Shown in pieces: positions 17,649 to 26,467 of a stretch of 64,000 nt of DNA. Each line of letters begins with the position of its first letter. The first letter of the stretch is position 1. The stretch is from Deltaproteobacteria bacterium. GTDB taxonomy: Bacteria > Myxococcota_A > UBA9160 > SZUA-336. Under the pieces are notes generated by a model that had not been told where the DNA came from, did no database searches, and worked only from the letters and a program-made list of their open reading frames with translations. The stretch spans positions 23,174 through 87,173 of the forward strand of contig JAJDAK010000100.1 of NCBI GenBank assembly GCA_029261895.1. The letters are read 5' to 3'. A program made the translations under genes and the position numbers.

Positions 17649-19964
17649 GTGACAAAGTCTACACGCCCCATCGAGATTTTTGACGGTATGATCCGCCGCG
17701 GCGTTGATGATGGTCTGCTCCACCTTACCGCCGAGGACACGATCCTCGACGGTCGTAGTATACGCGTCGACGGCAAGACCTTGATCCATTTTGGCTCCTG
17801 TAGCTACTTGGGCCTCGAATTGGACCCCCGCGTCAAGGCAGCCGCAATAGATGCCATTACGCGCTACGGGGCGCATTTCTCCTCATCGCGCGCCTATGTG
17901 TCGGTGCCGCTTTATTCCCAGCTGGAGAGTCTTGCAGAACGCATCTTCGGTGCTCCAGTCGTGATTACGCCCACCACCACGCTCGGACACTTCTCTGCGC
18001 TGCCGGTGCTCTTGGAGCCCGATGACGCCGTACTCATCGATCACCAGGCCCACCATAGTTTGCAGCTAGCCACGCAGATTTTGGTGGCGCGCGGCGTGCA
18101 CGTGGAAAGTGTGCGTCATAACAATCTCGAGCATCTCACCGAACGCATCGAAGCGCTCCAAGATTCCAAGCGACATATCTGGTACATCGCGGATGGTATT
18201 TACAGCATGTTTGGGAATCTCTGCCCGGTTGATGAGTTGGTCGAGATGCTTGATGTGTATCCGAAACTCCACCTCTACATCGATGATGCGCACGGTGTGA
18301 GTTGGTGTGGCAAGTTCGGTCGTGGCTACGCGCTCTCCAGGGCTGCGGCACAGGAACGTCTGATTGTCGCAACCACGCTCGGTAAATGTTTTGGTGCCGG
18401 TGGTTCGGTATTAGTTCTTGGCACGGAGGAACAGCGAAGGTTCATTCGCACCGTTGGCGGCCCAATGATTTTCGCCGGTCCGGTGCCGCCTGCGATACTC
18501 GGCGCTGCGATCGAGTCCGCACGGATCCACCTTTCCGATGAACTGAAGACGCTTCAAGGTGAGTTGCTCGAGCGGATTCGGCTCTGCAACCGCATGCTGC
18601 TTGAACGTGATCTGCCGTTGGTTGCTGATACTGAAGTTCCCGTGCGTTATGTCGAAGTCGGCCCCTATGAGACGGCGCAGAAGCTAACCAAGCAGATGAT
18701 GGACGCGGGTTTCTATGTGAATGCGGCGTTCTTTCCGGCTGTGCCGAAGGGTCGTGCCGGGTTGCGTTTTACAATTACGCGACATCAGAATCCCGAAGAT
18801 ATCGAAGCGATGGTGGAGACGATGACGCATGCCTTGATGCATCGCGAGGCGCCGTTCGCCACCAAACTGTCCGCGGTTCAGTTGCAACATGAGACAACGA
18901 TCGAGGCCATCGATCCCGTGGTCTGGGACGCCTGCCTGGGACAGCGTGGCACCTTCGATTGGCGCGGCATGAGTCTGCTTGAGGATGTCTTTGCGAACGC
19001 CGCGAAGCCCGAGGATCGCTGGGACTTCCACTATTACGTGGCGCGTGACGAAGACGGTGAAGTCTTGCTCGCGACCTTTTTCACGGAAGCGCTCTGGAAG
19101 GACGACATGCTGGCACCGGCGAAAGTGTCGGCGGATATCGAAGCCCAGCGCGGTGATGACCCATTTCTCATGACGTCGAAGGTGTTGGCGATGGGTTCGC
19201 TGCTGACCGAGGGCAACCATCTCTTTATTCGGCGAAAACCCGGCTGGAAGGAAGCCTTCGAGATGCTCCTGGACGTGGTGGAGGAGCATGCGGACCTCAA
19301 TGGCTGCCAAGGTTTGGTCTTGCGCGATCTTCCCGCGACCGACAAACCACTTGCCGAAATTCTTCAGAAGCGTGGCTATGGGCGTCAGTCCATGCCCGCA
19401 AGCTTCTTGATTGACATCAAGTGGTCGAACGGGAACGAATTTATTGAGCAGCTTTCTCCAAAGTCTCGACGCTATCAACGACGGTATGTATTGCCGCATC
19501 AGGACAAATACAGCCGTATGATTACGAGCGCCAGCGAACTGCAAGCCTCGGATGAATTGGTAGCGCGGTTTTACGACCTTTACAGCGATGTTTGCCAGCG
19601 AAATTTGGGTATTAATACGTTTCCTCTACCACCGGAAACATTTTCACGCATGTCAGCCGATCGCGATTGGGAGTTTGTGTTGCTCTATGTCGAAACCGCT
19701 GAGGAGGTTACGGATCACCTGGCAGCTGCGGTCGCTTGTTTCAAAGGTTGGGATCAATACGTTCCGATGCTGATCGGACTTGACTATGAATTTGTCGAGA
19801 ATCATGGTGTCTATCGGCAAGCTCTCAGTCATATTATCGAACGCGGTCGCGAGCTCGGCTATCAAAAGATTCGCCTCGGCATGGGAGCAGATCTCGAGAA
19901 ACGTCGTTTTGGTGCCAAGCCCGAATACAACTGCCTCTATCTCCGGAATGTTGATGAGTCATGA
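17649..19964 (+). CDS. Fusion of alpha-oxoamine synthase (PLP) and GNAT/FemAB-like acyltransferase
   Basis: 771 residues from a GTG start. Residues 40-395 are a fold-type I PLP enzyme of the alpha-oxoamine synthase group (AONS, KBL, ALAS, serine palmitoyltransferase, CqsA): DHQAHHSL near 131-138, D212-D213-A-H215 in YIDDAHGV, and the PLP lysine K246 in TTLGKCFG. A conserved HxxLE is changed to LYSQLE. Residues about 420-771 are a GNAT-like acyltransferase of the FemAB-like/DUF482 style (FIEQLSPKSRRYQRR, then YQKIRLGMGADLEKRRFGAKP-type ending). The first domain would condense an acyl thioester with an amino acid; the second would N-acylate the amine product. Overlaps the cytochrome gene by 4 bases (ATGA). 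Substrates are inferred. Confidence 0.88.
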   Translation: MTKSTRPIEIFDGMIRRGVDDGLLHLTAEDTILDGRSIRVDGKTLIHFGSCSYLGLELDPRVKAAAIDAITRYGAHFSSSRAYVSVPLYSQLESLAERIFGAPVVITPTTTLGHFSALPVLLEPDDAVLIDHQAHHSLQLATQILVARGVHVESVRHNNLEHLTERIEALQDSKRHIWYIADGIYSMFGNLCPVDELVEMLDVYPKLHLYIDDAHGVSWCGKFGRGYALSRAAAQERLIVATTLGKCFGAGGSVLVLGTEEQRRFIRTVGGPMIFAGPVPPAILGAAIESARIHLSDELKTLQGELLERIRLCNRMLLERDLPLVADTEVPVRYVEVGPYETAQKLTKQMMDAGFYVNAAFFPAVPKGRAGLRFTITRHQNPEDIEAMVETMTHALMHREAPFATKLSAVQLQHETTIEAIDPVVWDACLGQRGTFDWRGMSLLEDVFANAAKPEDRWDFHYYVARDEDGEVLLATFFTEALWKDDMLAPAKVSADIEAQRGDDPFLMTSKVLAMGSLLTEGNHLFIRRKPGWKEAFEMLLDVVEEHADLNGCQGLVLRDLPATDKPLAEILQKRGYGRQSMPASFLIDIKWSNGNEFIEQLSPKSRRYQRRYVLPHQDKYSRMITSASELQASDELVARFYDLYSDVCQRNLGINTFPLPPETFSRMSADRDWEFVLLYVETAEEVTDHLAAAVACFKGWDQYVPMLIGLDYEFVENHGVYRQALSHIIERGRELGYQKIRLGMGADLEKRRFGAKPEYNCLYLRNVDES

Positions 19965-20851
19965 ATTCGCGCATGCAACCGGTAGTTCGAATCCTGGGAC
20001 TCTTATGCGTGCTCCTTCTTCTCATATTGCTATCCAGCGAACTGCGGCTGCGTAAGAGCTTTCCATCGACGGTAGCTTCCGACGACCCGCGAATCCCTGG
20101 CGGCGATAGCACGCATGGAAGAACACTGGCACTCGCGGCCTGTGCTTCGTGCCACGGGGCTGATTTAGCGGGTCGAGAGATCGCAGACGTCGCGTGGCTC
20201 GGTCGCCTGTATGCGAGCAATCTAACGCCGGGCCATGGCGGAATCCCGAAAGGTCAGTTGGCCTCGATGGTCCTGCGTGCGATTCGCGATGGTGTTGATG
20301 CGGACGGTCACACACTCGTGCTCATGCCATCGGTCTTCTTACGGAGGATTAGCGACACCGACCTGGCAGATCTGATTGCGTATCTCGCACAGATCGAACC
20401 CGTAGATCGAGACTGGCCCGAACGTAGGCTCGGGCTATTCACGCGCGCGGTTCTCGGCCTGGGCCTGGCGGACGAGTTGCTTGCCGCTGAAACGGTGGCA
20501 GCATCGGTAGCCGCGACCCCGGCGCCTGTACCCGGCGCCAGCGAGAGTTATGGTGGTTACTTGGTCGACCTTGGTGGGTGCAGAGTTTGCCATCACTCGG
20601 ATCTGCGCGGCGGTCGTCATCTGTTGGCCGTACCTGGCGAACCCGAACCGCCCAGTCTCCAACCCCACGCGCTACGTCACTGGTCGCTGAAAGATTTCGT
20701 CAGCGCGATGCGTGCCGGGCAGACGCCCGACGGGCGGCGTCTCAATGCGGAGTACATGCCTTGGCCGTTCTTGGGCCAACTTGAGGACTATCAGCTCGAA
20801 GCGCTTTGGCTCTATCTACGATCTGATTCAGCTGAGCCGGAGGTTTCTTGA
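19961..20851 (+). CDS. Membrane-anchored diheme c-type cytochrome
   Basis: 296 residues. An N-terminal hydrophobic helix (about residues 9-26) is a signal anchor or signal peptide, followed by two cytochrome c domains with CASCH (C61, C64, H65) and CRVCH (C207, C210, H211). Distal methionine candidates are in LVLMPS and EYMPWP. Each domain has the C-terminal DLADLIAYL / YQLEALWLYL helix typical of class I. It would shuttle electrons in the periplasm. It overlaps both neighbours by 1-4 bases, so it is tied to the oxoamine synthase and O-methyltransferase; what it oxidises there is unclear. Confidence 0.88.
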   Translation: MNSRMQPVVRILGLLCVLLLLILLSSELRLRKSFPSTVASDDPRIPGGDSTHGRTLALAACASCHGADLAGREIADVAWLGRLYASNLTPGHGGIPKGQLASMVLRAIRDGVDADGHTLVLMPSVFLRRISDTDLADLIAYLAQIEPVDRDWPERRLGLFTRAVLGLGLADELLAAETVAASVAATPAPVPGASESYGGYLVDLGGCRVCHHSDLRGGRHLLAVPGEPEPPSLQPHALRHWSLKDFVSAMRAGQTPDGRRLNAEYMPWPFLGQLEDYQLEALWLYLRSDSAEPEVS

Positions 20852-21891
20852 TGCGTTTAGGATTGGTTCCAGAGAATTGGCTTGAGCGCATTGCGCTGAT
20901 GTTGGGTTGGGTCCCCGAACCCCTGCTTTACACCATGAATGCGCCATTGCTCGCGCGATCGGTCATGGTGGCGACGGAAAGCGGCCTCTTCGACATTCTC
21001 GGCAATGAGGAGCTTGAGGCCGGCGAGGTAGCCGAGCGTTGTGGCTCCCATCCGGTCGCGACGGAAAAGCTCATGGGAGCACTCACGCGTTCGCGTTTGC
21101 TCAGGTTTCGCCGGGGTCGCTATCGCATCAGCCGCAGCGCAAAGCGCTGGCTGCTACGCGATAGTCCCGAGTCGCTCTACGATATGGTGATCTTCTGTTC
21201 GATGTGTCTGCGACATCTCGATCACCTCGAAGAATATCTACGATCCGGAAAACCGCTCGATATTCACGAGACCGAAAATGATCCTGCAGTTTGGGCTGCA
21301 TACCAAAAGGGCATGCGAGCGATGGCGTCGCTTTCAGCCCCCGAGGTGGGCGAGCGCACACCGGTTCCCGATGGTGCGACACAGATGCTGGATATTGGAG
21401 GATCGCACGGGCTCTATTCGGTCGCAATTTGTCGTCGGCATCCTCGGCTAAGCGCCGTGGTACTAGACCTTCCCGCTGCGGTGGAGCACGCTGCGCCCAT
21501 CCTTGCCGAAGAGGGCATGGGCGAACGCGTACGACACGAAGCGGGCGATGTATTGCAGGTGGATCTCGGCGAAGATCAATACGACCTCGTACTGATCTCT
21601 CAACTCGTACATCATTTTCCGGAAGCGGAGAATCGGGAGTTGATGCGCCGCATCGAACGAGCGCTTCGGCCTGGTGGAAAATTGGTGATCCAAGGCATTA
21701 CCAAGCCACCCGATAGCGCCACGAATCAATTGGCAGGTTTGTTGGATTTATTCTTCGCGCTGACGAGCCGTGCGGGTTCATGGACGTTCGAAGAGATCGC
21801 TAGTTGGCAACGCGATGCTGGGCTGACGCCACGGAAACCCATGATGCTGCGTACGATGCCCGGAGGCGGCCAGCAGGTCGCGACTAAGTGA
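20851..21891 (+). CDS. O-methyltransferase family 2 (winged-helix dimerisation domain plus SAM domain)
   Basis: About 346 residues from ATG 20851, whose A overlaps the upstream TGA; a TTG one codon earlier is the alternative. Residues 25-105 form a winged-helix dimerisation domain, and the C-terminal two thirds hold the SAM site MLDIGGSHGLYS, the acidic VLDLP, and a GGKLVIQG strand. This is the layout of caffeate/hydroxyneurosporene O-methyltransferases, which methylate hydroxyls or polyketide-type metabolites. The general-base histidine is probably in LVHHFPEAENRELM. Last gene of the operon, suggesting a methylated small molecule as product. Converges with the response regulator, 8 bases overlapping. 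Confidence 0.87.
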   Translation: MRLGLVPENWLERIALMLGWVPEPLLYTMNAPLLARSVMVATESGLFDILGNEELEAGEVAERCGSHPVATEKLMGALTRSRLLRFRRGRYRISRSAKRWLLRDSPESLYDMVIFCSMCLRHLDHLEEYLRSGKPLDIHETENDPAVWAAYQKGMRAMASLSAPEVGERTPVPDGATQMLDIGGSHGLYSVAICRRHPRLSAVVLDLPAAVEHAAPILAEEGMGERVRHEAGDVLQVDLGEDQYDLVLISQLVHHFPEAENRELMRRIERALRPGGKLVIQGITKPPDSATNQLAGLLDLFFALTSRAGSWTFEEIASWQRDAGLTPRKPMMLRTMPGGGQQVATK

Positions 21892-22594
21892 ATGGACGAA
21901 GCTTAACCATCAATTCAGATTGCGAGCGTACACCGACCTTGGTGAAAATGGCACGAAGGTGGTTACGCACCGTATGTGGACTGATGATTAACTTTTCTGC
22001 AATCGCATTTACACGGTAGCCATTCATGACTTCTGCGAGGACCTGCCACTGACGCGCTGAAAGATCCTTCAGTTCGGGGATCTGCGCGGGCTCGAAGCCG
22101 TCACCGAGCAAGCCGGTCTGATGTCCCATGGATTGCAGTTGCAGCGCGACGCGCTTGAAGCCTTCTTCCAATTTGTGCAACCGCTGCTCGCGACCGTGTA
22201 GCGTTTGCTGCTCACGAAGTGCCATCTCAATCTTGGATTTGAGCTCGTTGTAGGTGATGGGCTTCGAGAGGTACGCGTGCACCGAGAGGTCGATGCCTTC
22301 GATCGCGGTATCGGTCGATGGAAAACCTGTGATCACGATGACCACGATACGAGGACTGTTCTTCAGCACTTCGCGCGCCAAGCTCAGCCCCTGATTACCG
22401 GGCATGCGGATGTCCATCAAGAGAAGATCGTACTCGAGCTCTTGACCGGCCTGAACGGCCTCGTTGAACGAACCGGCACAGGTACAGTCGTAGCCGTCCC
22501 GTTGCAGTAGCTTCGCCATCGAATCTCGAAAGCCAATCTCATCTTCGGCAAAGAGAATTCGTGTGGATCGTGTTTCCGTGTCTGTCTGAATCAT
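21884..22594 (-). CDS. Response regulator, receiver plus LuxR-type HTH (NarL/FixJ family)
   Basis: 236 residues from the ATG at 22594, which has GGGAG at good spacing; an earlier start at 22678 would add 28 unlikely residues. The receiver domain has the acidic pair E18-D19 (FAEDE), phospho-acceptor D61 in LLLMDIRMPG, and the switch lysine in YLSKP. A coiled linker leads to a LuxR HTH near residues 170-232 (LSARQWQVLAEVMNGY, IISPHTVRNHLRAIF). It probably pairs with the kinase at 15654-17513; the two genes bracket the oxoamine synthase operon, its most obvious target. Pairing is inference. Confidence 0.9.
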   Translation of the reverse strand: MIQTDTETRSTRILFAEDEIGFRDSMAKLLQRDGYDCTCAGSFNEAVQAGQELEYDLLLMDIRMPGNQGLSLAREVLKNSPRIVVIVITGFPSTDTAIEGIDLSVHAYLSKPITYNELKSKIEMALREQQTLHGREQRLHKLEEGFKRVALQLQSMGHQTGLLGDGFEPAQIPELKDLSARQWQVLAEVMNGYRVNAIAEKLIISPHTVRNHLRAIFTKVGVRSQSELMVKLRPFT

Positions 22595-22701
22595 GTTGCT
22601 CCCAATTCCCGACGCCGAGTATAGGGTGCAACGTCGGTGTCGGGCTAGGGTTTCTGTACGACTCGGGTCATTTTCCACTGGGCCTTAACTATTCAAAAAA
22701 G

Positions 22702-23880
22702 TCAGCGGAGTGCGTCCCTCAGGAAAGAATTCAACCGTGAACGTATTCGCTCGGGTTCGAGCTGTGCTAGGCAGGCGACGCCGTATCCGGGGCAGGTCTG
22801 ACGATGGCATGGGGCGCAGGGTACGTCGCCATGTAAAATCAGACTTTGGCCCCAGGGAGCCCATTCCGTGGCTAGTGAATGACCGCCGAAGAAAACGGCC
22901 GTTGGTGTGCCTAGAGCGGATGCCAGCAACGATGGGCCCCCCTCGCAGCCCAAAACCACGCTCGCACGGCTCATTAAATAGGCGGTCTGGGTGAGGGAGA
23001 GTCGGCCCTGGGATTGGATCAGGTCAGGTACACCGTTGAGCGTCGGGTCGTCCGATGATCCCACCACGACGGTCGGAAGCTGGAAGTCCTTTTGAAGGCC
23101 CAGAAGAATTTCGCACCAATATTCGAGCGGGTAACGCTTGGTCTCAAATTTTGCGAATGGATGGATGACCAGAAACCGATCCGGTGCGCCCCGCGGAAAA
23201 AGCAGATCCAACGCGCTGCGATCGTCGGAGTTCCAATGCATTTCCGGAATGCGAAGCTCGTCCAGGGCAAATTCACGGCCCAACAACGGTTTCAAAATCT
23301 CCATCAGCTGGAGTGCCTGGTGCTTACGCTCCTCGCCCCAGAGCGATATTTCCGGCTGGTAGATGGAGGTCGATCGCATATGTGGATCGTGCGGATGGAT
23401 ACGGATTTCCGCAGGAATACGTTTGAAGCTTGAAAAAAACAGTGGGTAGGTACGCAGGAAGATCGAAACGTCGAAGTTTCGGCCGCGAAGCGCGCGTAAC
23501 GATCGGCGCCAACCCGGCAGCAAAATGCGACGGTGTATGCGCCGCGGCTTTACCGCGATAATTTCATCGCAGAGCTGAGTACGTGCAAAGAGCGGCTGCG
23601 TGAGTTCGTGGACGACGGCAGTGATCTTCGCTCCGGGTAGCGCACGGCGCAACTCATATAGCGCCGGCAACGCGCAAACCGCATCTCCGATTTCGTCAGG
23701 CTTGAATACCAGCACGGATTCGACGCTGGCAGGGTCGATGGTCGGCCGAAAGCTTTCGAGCCGATACGCTGCGCCAGCGGGACGGCGGGCCCAGTTTCGC
23801 TGCCTGCGCGCGTCTTCGTAGTCCGCGAGCCGATAGCGTCGGTCCCATGCTTTTAGCCAGTGGTAAAGACGGTCCAACAC
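22702..23880 (-). CDS. Glycosyltransferase family 9 (heptosyltransferase-like)
   Basis: 392 residues from a GTG start with GGGAGG six to seven bases upstream. The first Rossmann half has VLVFKPDEIGDAVCALPALYELR, the GT9 signature (cited at about residues 57-79), and the second half has VLGCEGGPSLLASALGTPTAVFFG, the nucleotide-binding glycine-rich region. GT9 enzymes usually add heptose from ADP-heptose to lipopolysaccharide core at the inner face of the cytoplasmic membrane. Donor sugar not certain. Stands alone, divergent from the small exported-protein gene at 24009. Confidence 0.88.
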   Translation of the reverse strand: MLDRLYHWLKAWDRRYRLADYEDARRQRNWARRPAGAAYRLESFRPTIDPASVESVLVFKPDEIGDAVCALPALYELRRALPGAKITAVVHELTQPLFARTQLCDEIIAVKPRRIHRRILLPGWRRSLRALRGRNFDVSIFLRTYPLFFSSFKRIPAEIRIHPHDPHMRSTSIYQPEISLWGEERKHQALQLMEILKPLLGREFALDELRIPEMHWNSDDRSALDLLFPRGAPDRFLVIHPFAKFETKRYPLEYWCEILLGLQKDFQLPTVVVGSSDDPTLNGVPDLIQSQGRLSLTQTAYLMSRASVVLGCEGGPSLLASALGTPTAVFFGGHSLATEWAPWGQSLILHGDVPCAPCHRQTCPGYGVACLAQLEPERIRSRLNSFLRDALR

Positions 23881-23953
23881 GTCGCACCTCCCAATGCTGG
23901 ATGTACCATAGCGGTTGGCATGAATTGAGCGAGCCTATGCTAGGATCGCCTCG
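23881..23953. promoter_or_regulatory. Divergent intergenic region, weak sigma-70-like promoter
   Basis: 73 bases between the GT9 gene and the rightward ATG at 23954. TTGGCA at about 23915 and TATGCT at about 23936 are 15 bases apart, a passable but short-spaced -35/-10 pair for the rightward gene. The leftward Shine-Dalgarno GGGAGG also lies here. No operator seen. Confidence 0.25.
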
Positions 23954-24008
23954 ATGGGGCAGCGCGGAATTGCAGTGGTTTTGGCGTTTTGGGGGTCGTT
24001 GATCGCGT

Positions 24009-24464
24009 TTGACGGCCATCGTGATTGCCGATACCGTCTTCAATCTCAATGTGGTGTCGGTCGGAGCCATCTCAGTTTCGCTTGTGGGTTTAAACGCGAC
24101 CCTGATCGGCGGGCCGCTGGTGCTGACGCTGACCGCCCCAAATACCGCTCAATTTCCGCTCGATACGATCGAGCTTTTGGTCACGACGGGGGTTCTGAGC
24201 CTGGATGCAGCAGTATTGGAGGAACCCTCGGAAATTCCCACAGAGGATCTATTGCTCGGTTTTGATCCGGGGACCATCGGCACGATCGTCACCACCGATC
24301 TGCCAAACGGCAATACTGCGGTGACGGTGACGCTGCCGTTGGTTCACCTCGAATCCACGACCGAATCCGGCATTACCATCGATCTCGATTTCAACGGTGC
24401 CGTTGTGCTTGAGGGCACGGTGCCACCGCTGCCAGTTCCGATCTTCCCGTACTTGATTCGCTGA
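24009..24464 (+). CDS. Small exported beta-rich protein, probably frameshifted at its signal peptide
   Basis: From the TTG at 24009 this is 151 residues, rich in T, V and L with alternating strand-like pattern ([24 protein letters not shown]) and no recognised domain. The TTG start lacks a ribosome site. Thirteen to fifty bases upstream, in the next frame, an ATG at 23954 opens [19 protein letters not shown], a perfect signal-peptide beginning, which then runs into unrelated residues. Joining the two frames near 24000-24010 would give a normal exported protein with cleavage around VIA|DT. A natural frameshift or a base error are both possible. Confidence 0.5.
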   Translation: MTAIVIADTVFNLNVVSVGAISVSLVGLNATLIGGPLVLTLTAPNTAQFPLDTIELLVTTGVLSLDAAVLEEPSEIPTEDLLLGFDPGTIGTIVTTDLPNGNTAVTVTLPLVHLESTTESGITIDLDFNGAVVLEGTVPPLPVPIFPYLIR

Positions 24465-24569
24465 ACTATTCGTTGAATTCCAACAGCCCGAAGATCTCGA
24501 TCGGTTCTTCGATTCAGGGGTTCCCAATAGGCGCATCAGGCCTCGCTGGGCAGCGATTCAGCGCGAAGC

Positions 24570-24722
24570 ATGAAAACCAAGGTCTATCGCAATCAGCGCC
24601 TGGATCGCGGGCTCCGAGGGTGCGTAGAATCGAAATCCGAACGGGTAGAAAACAAGCTCACGATCCTGCGGGATTCAAAGTTGTTCGTCCAGACCCATGC
24701 TCTCGCGCGAGGAAGACGTTAA
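24570..24722 (+). CDS. Possible small ORF upstream of glnS
   Basis: The 272 bases between the small exported protein and glnS contain one intact 50-codon ORF, ATG 24570 to TAA 24722, encoding a basic, hydrophilic peptide ([15 protein letters not shown], then [18 protein letters not shown]). It ends 14 bases before the glnS ATG. No Shine-Dalgarno is clear and I recognise no motif. It could be a leader peptide or simply chance; the region must also carry the glnS promoter. Confidence 0.2.
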   Translation: MKTKVYRNQRLDRGLRGCVESKSERVENKLTILRDSKLFVQTHALARGRR

Positions 24723-24736
24723 GCTCTCGCGCCTCA

Positions 24737-26467
24737 ATGGAAAACGAAACCAAACCCCAAGATTTTATCCGCGAGATCATCGCAAAAGATGTGGCCAAGA
24801 CCAAGAAGAAGAACGGTGGTCGCGTGATTACGCGATTTCCTCCGGAGCCCAACGGCTATCTGCATATCGGTCATGCGAAGTCGATCTGTCTGAATTTCGG
24901 GATCGCGGAAGAGCAGAAGAGCGTCTGCCACCTGCGTTTCGACGATACCAATCCGAGCAAGGAAGAAATCGAGTTTGCCGATTCGATCCAAGAAGACGTG
25001 CGCTGGCTGGGCTTCGATTGGGGCGAGCATCTGTACTATGCCTCAGATTATTTTGACCGGCTCTACGACTACGCACTTGAGTTGATTCGGAAGGGCAAAG
25101 CCTACGTCTGTGACCTTTCGCCCGAAGAGATGCGTGAGTACCGTGGCACCTTGACCGAGCCCGGGCGGGACAGCCCATTTCGCGATCGAACCGTGGAAGA
25201 GAACATTGGGCAGTTCGAGCGCATGACGGTCGGTGAGTTCGAAGACGGCGAGCGCGTGCTTCGCGCGAAGATCGATATGACGTCGGGCAATATCAATCTT
25301 CGGGATCCTGTGATCTATCGGATTCAGCATAAGGCGCACCATCGCACGGGCGATGATTGGTGTATCTACCCGATGTACGACTTTACCCATGGGATTTCGG
25401 ATTCCATCGAAGGAATTACCCATTCGCTCTGTACGTTGGAGTTCGAGGATCATCGCCCGCTCTACGATTGGTTCTTGGATCAGCTCGACATGGATTGCCA
25501 TCCGCAACAGATTGAGTTTTCTCGCCTCAACATCAGTCATACGGTCTTGAGCAAGAGGGTGCTGCGCAAACTTGTGGAAGATGAACACGTCAGTGGTTGG
25601 GATGACCCACGGATGCCAACGATCGTCGGTATGCGCCGCCGCGGTTACACACCATTGGCGATTCGTAACTTTTGCGAGTCAGTGGGGATCGCGAAGAAGA
25701 GCGACAGCGTGGTTGCTCTCGCTCAGCTCGAACATTTTGTTCGCGATGATCTGAATCGTGTTGCAGCACGTGTGATGGCGGTGATGCGGCCACTCAAAGT
25801 AGTCATCACCAACTACCCGGAAGGACAGGTTGAGGAACTGGAAGCGATCAATAATCCGGAGGACGAGTCTGCTGGAACTCGGAAACTTCCGTTCTCGAAA
25901 GAGCTTTACATCGACCGTGAAGACTTCATGGAAAACCCACCCAAGAAATTCTTCCGCCTCACGCCGGGTGGCGAGGTCCGACTTCGCTATGCGTACTTCC
26001 TGCGTTGTGACGATGTGGTGAAAGACGACTCGGGCGAAGTCGTCGAGTTGCATTGCAGCTATGATCCGGAAACGCGCGGCGGTCAAGCGCCCGACGGCCG
26101 AAAGGTCAAGGCGACGATTCATTGGCTCTCGGCCCAACACGCACGTCGCGCAGAAGTTCGTGAATACAACACGCTCTTCACCAAGGAAGACCCGAACGAT
26201 GTTTCGGAAGGGGCCGATTTTACCGAGAACCTCAACGCTGAATCGCTGGTCGTTCTACCGAAGGTTTTTGTAGAACCCAGCCTCGCTGGTGCCAAGATAG
26301 GGGCGCGGTTTCAGTTCGAACGTGAGGGGTATTATTGCGTTGATCTCGAATCCACGCCTGAAGCGTTGGTGTTTAACTGTACCGTTCCGCTGCGTGATAC
26401 CTGGGCGAAAGTTAAGAAGACAGTTCGGAAAGTAGCTAAAAAGAAAGTCTCGAAGAAAAGTATTTAG
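24737..26467 (+). CDS. glnS: Glutaminyl-tRNA synthetase
   Basis: 577 residues from ATG 24737; the frame is open upstream but those residues are not enzyme-like. Class I catalytic signatures are HIGH at 43-46 in [14 protein letters not shown] and the KMSKS-equivalent LSKR near 271-274. GlnRS-specific stretches include DDTNPSKEE and the C-terminal beta-barrel anticodon domain. The enzyme charges tRNA-Gln directly, so this organism need not rely on GatCAB transamidation for it. An unusual lysine-rich tail ([18 protein letters not shown]) ends the protein and may bind RNA. Stop overlaps the convergent phosphotransferase stop by 4 bases (TTAG). Confidence 0.97.
   Translation: MENETKPQDFIREIIAKDVAKTKKKNGGRVITRFPPEPNGYLHIGHAKSICLNFGIAEEQKSVCHLRFDDTNPSKEEIEFADSIQEDVRWLGFDWGEHLYYASDYFDRLYDYALELIRKGKAYVCDLSPEEMREYRGTLTEPGRDSPFRDRTVEENIGQFERMTVGEFEDGERVLRAKIDMTSGNINLRDPVIYRIQHKAHHRTGDDWCIYPMYDFTHGISDSIEGITHSLCTLEFEDHRPLYDWFLDQLDMDCHPQQIEFSRLNISHTVLSKRVLRKLVEDEHVSGWDDPRMPTIVGMRRRGYTPLAIRNFCESVGIAKKSDSVVALAQLEHFVRDDLNRVAARVMAVMRPLKVVITNYPEGQVEELEAINNPEDESAGTRKLPFSKELYIDREDFMENPPKKFFRLTPGGEVRLRYAYFLRCDDVVKDDSGEVVELHCSYDPETRGGQAPDGRKVKATIHWLSAQHARRAEVREYNTLFTKEDPNDVSEGADFTENLNAESLVVLPKVFVEPSLAGAKIGARFQFEREGYYCVDLESTPEALVFNCTVPLRDTWAKVKKTVRKVAKKKVSKKSI

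Noticed and set aside
17649..18900. Direct naming of the PLP domain as CqsA or BioF
   Set aside because: Shared motifs only place it in the oxoamine synthase family; the fused acyltransferase and changed HxxLE motif fit neither closely.
19980..20000. TTCGAATCC, a T-loop-like tRNA sequence
   Set aside because: It lies inside the cytochrome gene and no acceptor or anticodon stem can be drawn around it.
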